From contig NC_133485.1 in the NCBI RefSeq assembly GCF_025370935.1, positions 17,462,073 to 17,526,072 on the forward strand: 64,000 nucleotides of DNA, given 5' to 3'. This DNA is from Choristoneura fumiferana. Taxonomy: Eukaryota; Arthropoda; Insecta; Lepidoptera; Tortricidae. Every line of letters begins with the position of its first letter. Within the stretch, counting starts at the first letter, position 1. Below the pieces are notes generated by a model that was not told the origin of the DNA, made no database searches, and was given only the letters and a program-made list of their open reading frames with translations. The position numbers and the translations under genes are program-made. Below are positions 31,199-42,487 of this stretch, piece after piece.

Positions 31199-31417
31199 CA
31201 GTGGCGTAGCTACCAAGGGGCTAGGCGGGGCAGTGCCCCGGGGCCCTCAAGCTCAGGGGGCCCTCGAAATTCTGCTTTATAGCTGATGATAAAGTTGCTT
31301 AGCATTTTTAATTATATATAATGATTTTACTTCAAAAAACCTTACCAGTTTTGATAGCAGTGGGCCCCATTTTTTTTTATTTGCCCCAGGGCCCTAGGTT
31401 ACCTAGCTACGCCACTG
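31199..31417. mobile_element. hAT-like MITE with perfect 8-bp target duplication, copy 1
   Basis: Ends cagtggcgtagctac and gtagctacgccactg are inverted repeats of the CAGTGGCG type seen in hAT elements. The 8-bp duplication cctgtatc flanks it exactly (31191-31198 and 31418-31425). It is 219 bp, non-coding, and closely similar to 45576-45789. Confidence 0.92.
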
Positions 31418-31539
31418 CCTGTATCCTGTGTGTCGCCAAAATTATTTATTAGAATACGTAACTACTAACTAATGAGGTTGGTATTTGGTATATAGTATAT
31501 ACATTCTTAGGTTACCTATTAATTACATACCCTGAAAAC

Positions 31540-31769
31540 CCGTTACCCGTGTGGTGTTGGGTGAGAATTACACCTCTCCATTTCTTCCCTGGATGTCGTA
31601 AGAGGCGACTGAGGATAGGTTAAGGTATACCGTAGGCGACAGGCTAGCAACCTGTCACTATTGTAACGTTTTTGTGAAACTTAAAACCTAAAACTGCTAA
31701 GTGGCTCCGAAGCGATAACGTTTCGTGTGCTCTGCCTACCCCTTACCCCATTTGGGAATACAGGCGTGA

Positions 31770-31828
<59 letters not shown>
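31540..31828 (+). mobile_element. LINE-like 3' fragment ending in a long (GT)n tract
   Basis: Colinear with 2459-2722: cccgtgtggtgttgggtgag, then gcgacaggctagcaacctgt, then gtggctccgaagcg. It ends in about 58 bp of GT repeat (31770-31828). The shared GT tail suggests it belongs to the element. Confidence 0.6.
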
Positions 31829-31830
<2 letters not shown>

Positions 31831-32033
31831 CCTAAAAATATCCGCACCTATTTTTCTAGCACCATAGGTAGGTAGGTAGAAAATGCACCATAAGTAGACA
31901 AACTACAGATCTAACTTTTAGATCGAAGCTAATTTGGCCTCGTTGGTATTTTTCATCAGGTAGTTTAGGTAACATAGGGGCTAATCACGCAGCACGGGTC
32001 TTCAGGGCTACTACCACAGAATAAGTAATACTT

Positions 32034-32160
32034 AGTGCTACTACTACGAAACTCGAAGTTCGTGTCGTGCGGTCCCTCTGACACTTATACTATTTAATAC
32101 GAGAGCGAGAGGGACCGCACGAAACAAACTTCGAGTTTCGAGTTTCGTAGTAGCCCTGCA
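32034..32160. repeat. Palindromic MITE, 'gctactacgaaactcgaagt' family, copy 2
   Basis: ctactacgaaactcgaagtt and its reverse complement at the right end (aacttcgagtttcg then cgtagtagccctgca) frame about 127 bp. This is the best-preserved relative of 1164-1288. Confidence 0.8.
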
Positions 32161-33440
32161 GTTTTTTAAGAAAAAAAAGTTTGTGTTATAGGTACATACT
32201 TGTGTGCAATATGTGTAAATGTGTTTCACTATTTAATACTTAGTGCAAATATGGGTACAGTTACTACATCAGAAAACAGTAAATAACAATATTATATCTA
32301 TTTACTTACAAAACTAACTAAAACAAAATAACTCTTAGGCAAGGCTCCGAGCATACTGGCAGCGTTCTCTTTTTGAATACTTAGCTAGGGCTGCCAGCTC
32401 TACTGCGTAGATTTTCAAAAAGGTCCACTCATGCTCATGACCTATTTAATTATTAAAATGTAAAATATAAACCAGTGGCACATTCGTTTGTTTGCATAGG
32501 ATGAGATAAGCCGGTCTCAAGCTGAACGCTAACACTGCTTATCGTGTAGCAGGTTCCGTAGATAAGAAACAAATACGGAGTAAAAAATACTTCCCGTCTG
32601 CTTCCTCTCATACTTTTTTGTTTTTAATAGTTTTCCTGCCAGATGAATAAATGACCGAGTTTATGACATCAATACACAATGCCCCTTATGTCACGTCATT
32701 ATATATTCTGTGGTCACGTTCAGCGCTGGCTGTAGCGCTTGAGTATAAGGTCTGTAAGGTAGAGCGAAATCGTCTACACCGCTTCGCCTCTCAAAAGGTG
32801 CCATCTAAATTTTATTTTGCACTGAAAGCTGGAAAATGGCGCCCCTTGCCATCTGGTTCCATGAGCGAAGGCTCCTCTTGCTTGACTCCAGGGCCGGCGC
32901 TGGTCACCTCTATCTAATAGCATACAATTAAATTTGGTAACTACGGTCCTTGGGGTCCCGCTTAGCTCCATCTATCGTCCAATGCCCGTGAATGGGCTTT
33001 GGTTAATACTGTAGTTATTTATTTACGATGTGCATGTCTACTATTTATTTATTTGTCAGCAAAAAATTACAGCATTACAGTTTACAGTTGAAAACCAATG
33101 CGCTGTAAAATTCAAATTATACACAAAAAGACGTAAAATAAAACGCATAAAAGGCATAATATTTAATTAGGGATTTTAGATTTATAATATATATTTTGAT
33201 TTTGAATGGAGGATTTATTCTTTTCATGTAATTTTTTCTTTAATTTCATACTGTAGTTTTTAAGTATTTTGTAATTATTTACTAATTTTGAAAAAAATAC
33301 TTTCTACCAGTTTCTTGCGGCGCATTCTTCTTGGCAATTATGGTATTTACGAAAGCGCTGCTCTAAATACAACATTAGACATTAGCAAAAGAAACACCTT
33401 TTCTGTATGGAAGCCTCCTTAAATACTCATTTAGTTCTGT
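32161..33440. other. Non-coding stretch with diffuse repeats
   Basis: Contains a common interspersed motif near 33310 (tttcttgcggcgcattcttc) and a segment near 32700-32930 whose open frames have no recognisable domain. No exon is supported. Confidence 0.35.
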
Positions 33441-33655
33441 TTTAAGCCCCGATGCAAAAAGAGGGGTGTTATAAGTTTGACCATTATGTGTGTCTGTGTG
33501 TCTGTATGTCTGTGTGTCGGTGTGTGTGTCTGTCTGTCTGTGGCACCGTAGCTCTTAAACGGGTGGACCGATTTGAAAGTGTTTTTTTTAATTGGACGCA
33601 GGTTTTCTAGCGATGGTTCTTAGACATGTTTTATCAAAATCGGTTCATTAGTATT
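33441..33655. repeat. Half-copy of the 'gacgcaaaaagaggggtgtt' MITE
   Basis: Begins taagccccgatgcaaaaaga, then gggtgttataagtttgacc, and runs to aaaatcggttcattag. The right half is missing (compare 7321-7653). Confidence 0.65.
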
Positions 33656-33977
33656 TGTTATTATAGCGGCAACAGAATTTTTTCTAACTATCTAGCTAGC
33701 CTGGTGGCAGACGAACGGACGGAAGGACAACGGAGTCTTTATAATAGGGTCCCGTTTTTTGTGGCCTGTTTACAGAATAAATGATGTAAATTTGAATTTG
33801 AAAGTCGTCTTCGTCGCTACCCTAAAAACACGGAACACCACACCCTTCCACTTGGAGTCTAGAGTTGTAGTTAGCCCTATGAGACTCGAGCGCGAAGATG
33901 GACAGCTGGGCTCTCCCTTTAACCGGCCCTGTGCCAGCTCGCGGATGCTCATAGAATACTTAGAGCACTTAACTGTA

Positions 33978-34681
33978 ATGAGGGCTATCGTTTTTTGTCT
34001 CACTAGATGGCGCACTGTTGCGTGAGGTTTTTAAGTGTGGCTTTCAGAGTCTGTTATTACGGGCGCTAAAACAAAGTTTAGATTAAAATCATATTTAAAA
34101 CACCTTAAAACCGTACCATAAAAATATCCAGCAACCACAGTGTTGCTTAGCCCCGTTTTGTTCGGAAAAAAAGAGAGCAAAAGTTACCGAAAGACTAAAC
34201 TGTCCCAAAACACAGACATTCATTGCCCCGTAACGCATAATTGCCATAATTATTTTCAGGTAATGCAAAATATTCACAAAAAAAATCTCATCATCATCAT
34301 CATCAGCCCGAAGACGTCCACTGCTGGACAAAGGCCTCCCCCTTAGAACGCCACAATGAACGACAACTTGCCACTTGCATCCACCGGTTTCCCGCTACTC
34401 TCACGATGTCGTCAGTCCACCTGGTGGGAGGCCTGCCAACGCTTCGTCTTCCGGTTCGTGGTCGCCACTCGAGGACTTTTCTCCCCCAACGGTTATCTGT
34501 TCTTCGAGCGATGTGGCCTGCCCATTGCCACTTCAATTTGCATATTTTTCCAGCTATGTAAAAAAAATCTAATTATAAATAAACCCGCGTAGCTCACCCA
34601 AAAACTATGAGATTTGTCATTTCGGAGACCTCACGCTACACTAGCGCCTCTAGCGGCGAATTCATTCGCGATAGCCCTCAT
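33978..34681. repeat. MITE 'atgagggctatcg' family, copy A, interrupted by a LINE stub
   Basis: Termini atgagggctatcgttttttg and the reciprocal cgatagccctcat match copy B (40011-40426). Removing the nested LINE stub and one target duplication leaves 422 bp, close to the 416 bp of copy B. Frames within it are spurious. Confidence 0.9.
34289..34559 (-). pseudogene. RTE-like LINE 3' stub with 11-bp target duplication
   Basis: The minus strand reads the end of a reverse-transcriptase ORF: KWQWAGHIARRTDNRWGRKV, then GRPPTRWTDDIVRVAGNRWM and EAFVQQWTSSG. This C-terminal GRPPxRWxDDI...AGxxW signature is typical of RTE-type non-LTR elements. It is 5'-truncated, with a (ATG)n-like 3' tail (catcatcatcatcat on the plus strand). 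The duplication aaaaaaaatct flanks it exactly at 34278-34288 and 34560-34570. It is nested in a MITE (33978-34681). Confidence 0.88.
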
Positions 34682-35276
34682 TAGATCAAAGATGCCAAAA
34701 ATTCAAGCTTTCGTCCAACCCCGGAAACGAAACGAGTGCTTCTTACGCGGAAGGAAACAAGCAACACAGAATAACAAATATAATCTAAAAACATTAACAA
34801 GCGGAAAGCAGCCAGGACATCCTTTCCCCTTATGGTTTAGCGTCTCCATCGCATCCAGACGCGAGTATAACTCCGTTTGAGGCTTAAATTATGGCGATGG
34901 TGGCCATTTTGTATCGTCGGCGCGTACGCAGTTTCCTGCTTCGAAAAGAGCGCTACCTACCCATTGTTTTATGGGAGGGATGCGTGTGACACGCATACTG
35001 ATCTTAATAGTTAAAGCTATCGAATCAAAAAAATGTCAGGCAACTGTTTAAACAGGGCTTTAGGATGTTTGTTGGGGTTGGAGTTTTTATATTAAAGAAC
35101 CTTTGTCGTATAGTTTGCACTGTTGTACCATAGTTTAAACAAATATAGTAACTATAAACGACATTAAACTTTAGGAAATGGGATGAACTATACTTATACT
35201 AGAAGTTATACATAAGTATGATATGAGATTATTGCCATTGTCAAAAACGTGTGTTGCGGAGAAAATGGCGCCCTCG

Positions 35277-35907
35277 ATTTTAGAGTTCCGGAGCGAAAAT
35301 GGCAAAAATTAAGTATACGGCATGTCTGTCTGTCCGTCCATCCGCCGCTTTGCTCAGGGAGTATCAATGCTAGAAAGCTGTAATTTTGCACGGATATATA
35401 GGTAAACTATGCCAAGAAAATGGTACAATAAAAAATATAAAAAAAAAATTTTTTAGCGTACCTCCCATAGACGTAAAGTGGGGGTGATTTTTTTTTCTCA
35501 TCCAACCCTATAGTGTGGGGTATTGCTGGATAGGTCTTTTAAAACCATTAGGGGTTTGCTAGGACAATTTTTCGATTCAGTGATATGTTTGCGAAATATT
35601 CAACTTTAAAGTGCAAATTTTCATGAAAATCGAGCTTCCCCCCCTCTTAAATCTAAACCGGCGGGTGGAAAAATTTGGAAAAATTCAGGATGGTAGTAAG
35701 TATATCAAACTTTCAACGAAAACTATAACGGCTAAGTTTGCTTGAGAATTATTAGTAGTTTAACTCTTAAATAGCAGCCTAAGGTATAAAATATACCTAA
35801 ACTTCGAAGATTCCGTATAAAATACGAAATCCTTAGAAAAATATTACCTAATTTTTTCATCATGGCTACGGAACCCTATTTTGGGCGTGTCCGACACGCT
35901 CTTGTTT
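35277..35907 (-). repeat. 600-bp non-coding interspersed element, copy 2
   Basis: Reverse-oriented relative of 7985-8585, from ttagagttccggagcg to ggctacggaaccctattttg and gtgtccgacacgctcttg. It has a short extra segment near 35560-35600 compared with copy 1. Confidence 0.75.
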
Positions 35908-36095
35908 CTACTACTTAATTCTACTGGTGGTGTATGTGTATTAAGTATATGAGGGGTTGGCTTTTTTATGTTTTATGTAAAACACTTGAGTAAGCATCTC
36001 TTGACTACTCTTGAGGTACACAGGTTGCCATGTGCCTAACATAGTATTTTTTTCTAATTGACTGGTCATGGCGCTTTTTTAAGTTTTTTTCCGTT

Positions 36096-36473
36096 ATAAG
36101 GCACTTGTCCCACCGCCGACGATGAGCGAGAAGCGAGTAGAGCGAGTAACTAGAAACGAGTGGGTGAGCAGCGAGAAGCGAGTGTAGTTTTGTCGCTGGC
36201 TGTAAGCGAGTGTTCGAGTGCGACGGGAGATTAATCGAATCGCTCCACTCGACTCGCTCGTGCGGGGCGGCTGCCAAGCTGACATCGCTGAGCGAGTATT
36301 ATAGCTCAGCGAGTTTTATAGCTCTTGTCGCTGCGACAAAAGATGTAAGAGCGAGTCTTAATATATGTGTCTCTTTTACTCACACAGGATCTTATATCTT
36401 TTGTTCGTTTCTTGAGCGAGAAAATAGTCGATAGCCAATCGTTTCCTCGCTGGCGGTGAGAACAAGTGCTAAA
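36096..36473. repeat. Inverted-repeat element rich in 'gcgag' motifs
   Basis: Left end ggcacttgtcccaccgccga and right end, in reverse complement, gcacttgttctcaccgccag pair loosely. The interior is dense in gcgagtag/gagcgag words. A fragment of the same family is at 42545-42655. Overlapping frames are composition artefacts. Confidence 0.6.
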
Positions 36474-36699
36474 CGGAAGCTTCCATATTTTTAGGGTTCA
36501 ATCATGGTCAGTTTTATGTAAAAAAAAAAAGATATCTAGCCTAGTCTCAACTAACTGAATCCGCTAGGTTTGGTCGTGCTCACATCTCCTAAATCTCCCT
36601 GTAAAATGAAAAAAAATGGTTCTGGCTCTTTGCGGTTCGCTCGCTTCGCTCGGCTCGCGCGCTGTAGGGTCATGTTACGACGCACTACGCATCATACCA

Positions 36700-36838
36700 G
36701 CAGGGCTACTACGAAATTCGGAAATGGAAGTTCGTATCGTACCGTCCCGCCGACGCTTATAATTATTAGAGATTATTTAATACGAGAGTGAGACGGACGG
36801 TACGATACGAACTTCGATTTTCGAATTTAGTATAGCGC
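36700..36838. repeat. Palindromic MITE, 'gctactacgaaa' family, copy 3
   Basis: cagggctactacgaaattcg, then gaagttcgtatcgtaccgtc, pairs with gacggtacgatacgaacttc and a degraded right end (tatagcgctt). Confidence 0.75.
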
Positions 36839-37990
36839 TTCGTCATACTAAGATTTGAGCCCTTACGCGATGTGGCCATTTTCCAATCTAAGTAGTCACT
36901 CTCTAGTAACCGTAACGTCAACAGAGATCATTGTAAAATGAAATGACTCTACCGCAATCGACATGAAACGTACTTAACTGTGGGGAACCGGGAGTGTTAT
37001 GCCACTTGCCACTGTACGTAATTTAGCCGTGAAATGCTTTTTCATCACACTTGCTCGTAAACAGTGTCGTAACATGCAGGCTACCTTGGTTGCAACCCCC
37101 CAAATAAAACCCTCGACCTTAATGTGCTTGTCATGAAACCCGTGGTCGGTAAATGAGTCATTGCCCGTACTCATTTTCATGTCATGAAGCCCAAGGTCGG
37201 TCAATGAGTGTGATACTGCATGGCGTGCAGGAGCGCGGCGCGAGCAGGTCGGGCACATGCTGCGTGGGGTGGGGTGGCGCGGAGGCTGGCGCTGCCAAGA
37301 GCGTAGTCAGCGGTATCGGCAATTTTTGAAAAAATATTAGTTTTTCCTTTACAAATATACAATTTTACTCGCAAATGTGATGAAAAACATTGTATGTCGC
37401 ACGGGCGGTACTAGAATTACGAACATCGACTCATTAAAGCCCTCAGTCTTCGACTTCGGGCTTCTAATAGACTCTCGTTCGTAATTCCTTGTTTACCGCC
37501 CTTAAGACACAATGTACTATTCTGGCTTATTAATTATCAATCTTTAAGTACTGCTTTATGCATAACGCGCCGAATGGCCAATCCCGGTTCGCGACGGTAC
37601 CTACCTAATTTACAGATTTGACATCGATTCGCCCTTAACCATGGTGACCATGGTGTACAAAGGTCGAGCCAATCAGCCGTATTGTCGTATAGTACCGATT
37701 GTACAACCATCATGGACGATGGAACCCATAAGGGCACATTAGTCAATTTACTTTTTCCAACGTGGGTGTCAGTTGGAAGCCAGATGAATGGGTCGTGCCG
37801 TGAGGTAATGATGACTCACTCATCAGCAATTACGCCTTCTCACTCCGGTCGTAAGTAGCTTTGCAATCTAGAGATTGTAACAATCGAAATTAGCGGGTAT
37901 TTAAAGAATTGTAGTAAGTTCCTAATCGAGCTTAAGCAAGATGAAATTTTAAACGTGATACAAAATTATTGTGTCTAGCTCTGTTACACT
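36839..37990. other. Non-coding stretch
   Basis: No gene is supported. Two short direct repeats, catgaaacccgtggtcggta and catgaagcccaaggtcggtc, lie 60 bp apart near 37131-37205. The minus frame covering them (36974-37258) has no known domain. Confidence 0.35.
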
Positions 37991-38530
37991 AACTAATTTT
38001 TTTTATTAATTACGTTGTTATAATTACTTACTTAACTTAACTTACTTTTCAATTAATTACTTATGTTATACTTAGCTGTTCATGCATTGAGTTTGTGATT
38101 ATTTTTTTTAATTCAGTTAGGTATTTGCATCATATTGTCCAGCATTTACTGAGCAAACGAAATGCTCGTAAACAATAAAACGACAATTTTTAATAAATTA
38201 ATACCTACTTATAGAAAAACGTAACCTTGAATTTTTTTCAAAAGAAAATAATACAAAGCAGGTGACAATAGGTTAGGTAGGTAAGCATATAGGTTAGCCC
38301 ACTATCTTCGAAAAGTGTGGATCATTGGTGCCAGTACGTTAGGCTATCCGTGCAAACAAAATCAGTGCTTTCAGCTCAGTAAATGCTGGACTGATGCAAA
38401 TACCTAACTCAATTTAAAAAAATAATCACAAACTCAATGCATGAACAGCTAAGTATAACATAAGTAATTAATTGAAAAGTAAGTTAAGTTAAGTAAGTAA
38501 TTATAACAACATAATTAATTAAAAAAACTG
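37991..38530. repeat. Foldback element with about 165-bp arms
   Basis: The left arm (37991-38155, through acttaacttaacttactttt and gttcatgcattgagtttgtg) is repeated inverted at about 38365-38530. The loop is about 210 bp. The arms are nearly identical over long stretches. Confidence 0.85.
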
Positions 38531-39123
38531 GGTTATTGTTAGATGGCAGAGTATTCATTAATTTTGTGTCTGAGTTCGCTCCCATTTGTATCTTAGGGAA
38601 AAAATATCTAAGTACCCCTAATTAAAAACTTGTTTATAGTATAGTCAGTTGGTTGTTGTTAAAATTAAGTACCTACTCCCATTTGAGTTATCTTATCACC
38701 TTCCTTACTTCCCTCTTCTTTCCAGCAAATTGTGTGTGTGCCGCAGTGAAAATATTCGTAAAAAAAATACAAAAAGGTATTTTTGTATTTTTAATGTAGT
38801 TTTTTTTACTTTAACGACTACTAATGATGAGTTTTGAATCATGAACTTTGTTAAATTTGTTGTTAGTTTAAGTGTTTAACTTAGAAACCGATTGGACTTA
38901 GATTTTATTTCCACAGAATCGTCCACAGTTTTATTTTTCAATCGCCCCCCAAAACCCTTCGCTCTCTCTTGCAAAATCAGTTGACTTTGCATGCCGCTCA
39001 CGCGCCGCGGCCACAATGGCGGCACGCGGAGCTATGCGCACGCGTCGACGTTTCGACGCTGTGTACTACAACCCTGACTAAGCACAGTAGCTTTTGCGGA
39101 CATTACTTAAGTAAATTTCAAAT
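38531..39123. other. Non-coding stretch
   Basis: AT-rich, except for a short GC-rich segment near 39000-39060 (acgcgccgcggccacaatgg). No gene is supported. Confidence 0.35.
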
Positions 39124-39410
39124 GTGATTTCACCCATTCATTCCGAAAAACTTATAGATTCGCATCTATTCGCACCCAGACTCTTAAACTTCTTTCCTCG
39201 CACGACGAAGATCTGGAATCAGCTTACAGCGGCAACATTCCCGGAACGTTACAACTTAGGCATCTTTAAAAAACGAGCCTACCAATTCCTTAAAGGGTCG
39301 GCAACGCACCTGCGATTCCCCTCGTGTTGCGGGTGTCCATGGGCGACGTGATCGCTCTCCATCAGGTGACCCGTCTGCTCGTTTTCCCCCTCGTTTTATA
39401 AAAAAAGACG
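39124..39410 (+). pseudogene. Jockey/CR1-like LINE C-terminal stub
   Basis: The frame reads APRLLNFFPRTTKIWNQLTA, then ATFPERYNLGIFKKRAYQFL and LKGSATHLR. FxPRTxxxWNxLPxxxFPxxYxxxxFKxxxxxxL is the characteristic C-terminus of Jockey/CR1-type non-LTR reverse transcriptase polyproteins. 5'-truncated, followed by gtctgctcgttttccccctc and a short A-rich end near 39401-39410. Confidence 0.75.
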
Positions 39411-40010
39411 ACAAACCCATCCTCAGCTTGATGGCCATAGGTCAAGCTATACTTTTTTTCTCTATTCTTTTGTTTCTCGGTATTTCGAACACAAATGGAC
39501 TAAAATTACCTACAGTACATTTATTAGCGGTATTTACTATGTTTTTTGTTTCATTTAAAACGTGTGAAAATTTTACCGTTAAGTTTCAAATGTTAAAATA
39601 AATGGAGTATAAGTTACCATAAACTCAAAAAATACTGCCACAAAATAGATAACAGTACAAGTCGTATTACTGCAACCTCGAATATTACCTACATTAGCCA
39701 AAAAAAAGTTTTATGATATGAATTAAATTCGGGTTTTGTTACGCGTATCTTGTGTCGTCTCGTGATCATGGCGCATGCAACTGTGCCGAAATATCGAGCT
39801 GCTCTAAAATCAAGGTACGTGGAACAAACCCCAAATTTAATTCATAAAATTAGTAATGTGACCGTGATAGTCTAAAATATTGTGCCATAAAAATACAACT
39901 TTAAATAAATAGATAATTTATTGTTTAATTAACAACTCCTAGAACATAACCCTATAAAAACTATACTGCTCAATTTTTCACCATTCTTGAGTGATGTTTT
40001 TGAGGATGTA
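39411..40010. other. Non-coding stretch
   Basis: No exon. A segment near 39745-39870 (catggcgcatgcaactgtgc, cgaaatatcgagctgctcta) looks like a dispersed repeat, but no second copy occurs in this window. Confidence 0.3.
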
Positions 40011-40426
40011 ATGAGGGCTATCGTTTTTTGTCTCACTAGATGGCGCACGTTGCGTGAGGTTTTTAAGTATGGCTTTCAAAGTCTGTTATTACGGGCGTGA
40101 AAACAAAGTTTAGATTAACATCATATTTAATACACCTTAAAACCTTACCATAAAAATATCGAGCATGCCACAGTGTTGCATAGTCCCCGTTTTGTTCGGA
40201 AAAGGGAGGACAAAGGTTTCCGAAAGACAAAACTGTCTCAAAACATTCATTGTCCCGGAACGCATATTTGCCATAATTAATTTCAGATATTGCAAAATAT
40301 TCACAAAATTATTCTAATTTTAAATAAACCCGCGTAGCTCACCCAAAAACTATGAGATTTGACATTTCGGAGACCTCACGCTACACTAGCGCCTCTAGCG
40401 GCGAATTCATACGCGATAGCCCTCAT
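40011..40426. repeat. MITE 'atgagggctatcg' family, copy B, uninterrupted
   Basis: 416 bp from atgagggctatcgttttttg to gcgatagccctcat. Colinear with copy A (33978-34681) but without the LINE insertion, so it serves as the empty-site reference. Confidence 0.9.
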
Positions 40427-40912
40427 TTCAAAAATCATGCCACGCCGTTGATGTTGTTGTTGGTGACAAGATCGGCACTCAATCATCGCGATGAACTTTG
40501 AGAAGATGTCGCGGGCTTTAATTTTTTTTAGTTGTAGTTACCTACTTATATTTATTATTATACTGTCGATGTATTATCAATATCGATATCTATATGTTTC
40601 GTAACGCAAGGCCGTTCTTTTTAGCGGGTGCATGTCAAGATTGTAAGCGACAGAGGGACGGCGCTAAATGTGAGGTCACGAGCGAGGTGATGTTTTTCAG
40701 GTCTACGTACTCATATCATCTACGTTACGTGAATTTGTAAATTGTGCGACGAAGCATATCATCCACGTAAATTAGTAGACTAGGGAGGAAAAGACACGAG
40801 ATATGACAGCCGAGCAAAGCGAGGGCACCGATTCGAATTTGATATTGTTTTCTTTCCCGGGTTAGACTCTACAAGAAAAGCATAAAACAAGTTTTTAGGA
40901 AAATAATAGATG

Positions 40913-41067
40913 TACCATCAGCCAAATATGTGGTCTACCACCCCAAAGTTGATAATCGTTTGCATGTCATAAAACAATAATGCCAATAGACGTGTTTGAC
41001 TTTAGCGGCATATTAATTTGATAGGAGCTGTTTAAAAATTGATAGACCACTTATTTGGCTGATGGTA
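40913..41067. repeat. MITE 'taccatcagccaaat' family, copy B, intact
   Basis: 155 bp with inverted ends taccatcagccaaatatgtg and tggctgatggta. It is the uninterrupted relative, in opposite orientation, of the SINE-split copy at 5246-6041. Confidence 0.88.
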
Positions 41068-41199
41068 CATGTAACAAAACGCTGATATTGTACCACCCAG
41101 AGGTACGGGAACAAAAATTACTTACCAACAAAACAATGAGTGCTAAGCAAAATAGTTTCATTATCAGTCTACAACTACAATGTATTTTTAATTTAACTA

Positions 41200-41340
41200 T
41201 TTTATTATTATTAGAGGAAGGCAAAGAGCGGCGGGTAATCTGATGGGAAATGAGCACCACCGCTCATGGTACCAACAACTCGAGGAAAGTCATTGGTTGG
41301 TCTCTTGCCGGCCTTTAAAGAAAGTTTAGTTTAGGAATGT
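41200..41340 (+). mobile_element. LINE-like 3' fragment
   Basis: gggtaatctgatgggaaatg, then agcaccaccgctcatggtac and ttgccggcctttaaag, resemble LINE C-terminal/3' UTR stubs of the kind at 26055-26346 but are distinct. No frame is intact. Confidence 0.4.
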
Positions 41341-41692
41341 AATCAGTATAAAACTTAAAAAAAAAAACAACAATAATGAAGCAGTAACTGAGCTACTACA
41401 AATATGCAGCCACACATACCTACTCGTACTAGCCTCTTCACCATACTCTAAAATCTCTAAATCTTCAAAATATCTATTTCATTCGGTCCTAGTGAGAGGA
41501 TAGTGTTGTAGTGTTTTGAATAAAAGATAGTGTTCGTTGAAAAGATGTTGTTTTATTTTCTTAATATTATTAAAGTTTTACATATTAATGGGTGTCGTCC
41601 GGGAGGGACCGGATGTGCAAGCTATCTGTCAAACTCGCTTTTTTCGAAGTGACAGTTCGTTTAGAAACTAGGTATATTACAAGTGTTATTAA

Positions 41693-42487
41693 GCGACTTC
41701 AAAAAAAAAGGAGGAGATTATCAATTCGGTTTTTTTTTATATTTGTTACCTCAGAACACCGTCATTTATGAACCGATTTGAAAAATTTCTTTTTCGTTCG
41801 TCTAGGAATGCTTTCAATAAGGTCCCATAAGCACCAAATCAGGATCTGATAATTGGATCCTAGGGAAATCGAGGTAACTCTTCAAATATTGTAGGAATGC
41901 CTATGGTAATTTTGATAGATTTAGGAGTAACTCGTGCATTTGCTCTTGAAAATCATCATTTGGTGAAGTGGAACTGATGCTGAAGACCAAATTTGACCAA
42001 TGGAGCGACTACTCAATAACAAGTAGGTGTACTTCACGGGTTGAATTTCAATTACTTTAACGCAGTTGCTAAGCAATTTAAGTCCATCGTAATTCATATG
42101 GTGAAATGGAACGGGTGATGTGATGAAGCACCAGGACTCCTCAATAATGAACGTCTCTGCATCGGACAAAGCAATTTTTCGTAAAAGGTGACGAGCAGTT
42201 GACATTAAAATATTGTATCTTAGATCTTTTACACTAAAAAGCGTGAACAAAATTTGTTTAACAAAAAGTAGAACCGACTACAAAAAACCATGAAAATAAT
42301 TTTCAACCAGTCTGAAGTCGGTGCCTCAGCACGAGCCAGCAGGAGTGATTGAAGCCCAAAATACTCTTATAGTTGTAGGTTGAGGTAGACGATTATAGGT
42401 CCACTCCTGCTGGCTCGTGCTAGGCACCGACCTCAGACTGGTAGAAAATTATTTTCATGGTTTTTTGTAGTCGGTTCTATTTTTTGT
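41693..42487. repeat. Non-autonomous element with terminal 88-bp foldback
   Basis: Begins cgacttcaaaaaaaaaggag, a common lepidopteran repeat start as I recall it. At the right, 42261-42349 (acaaaaagtagaaccgacta onward) is matched in inverted orientation by 42402-42487 (cactcctgctggctcgtgct onward to gtagtcggttct). The minus frame at 41921-42250 inside it has no known domain. Confidence 0.65.

Noticed and set aside
41921..42250. 109-codon minus-strand ORF
   Set aside because: It lies wholly inside a non-autonomous repeat and has no known domain.
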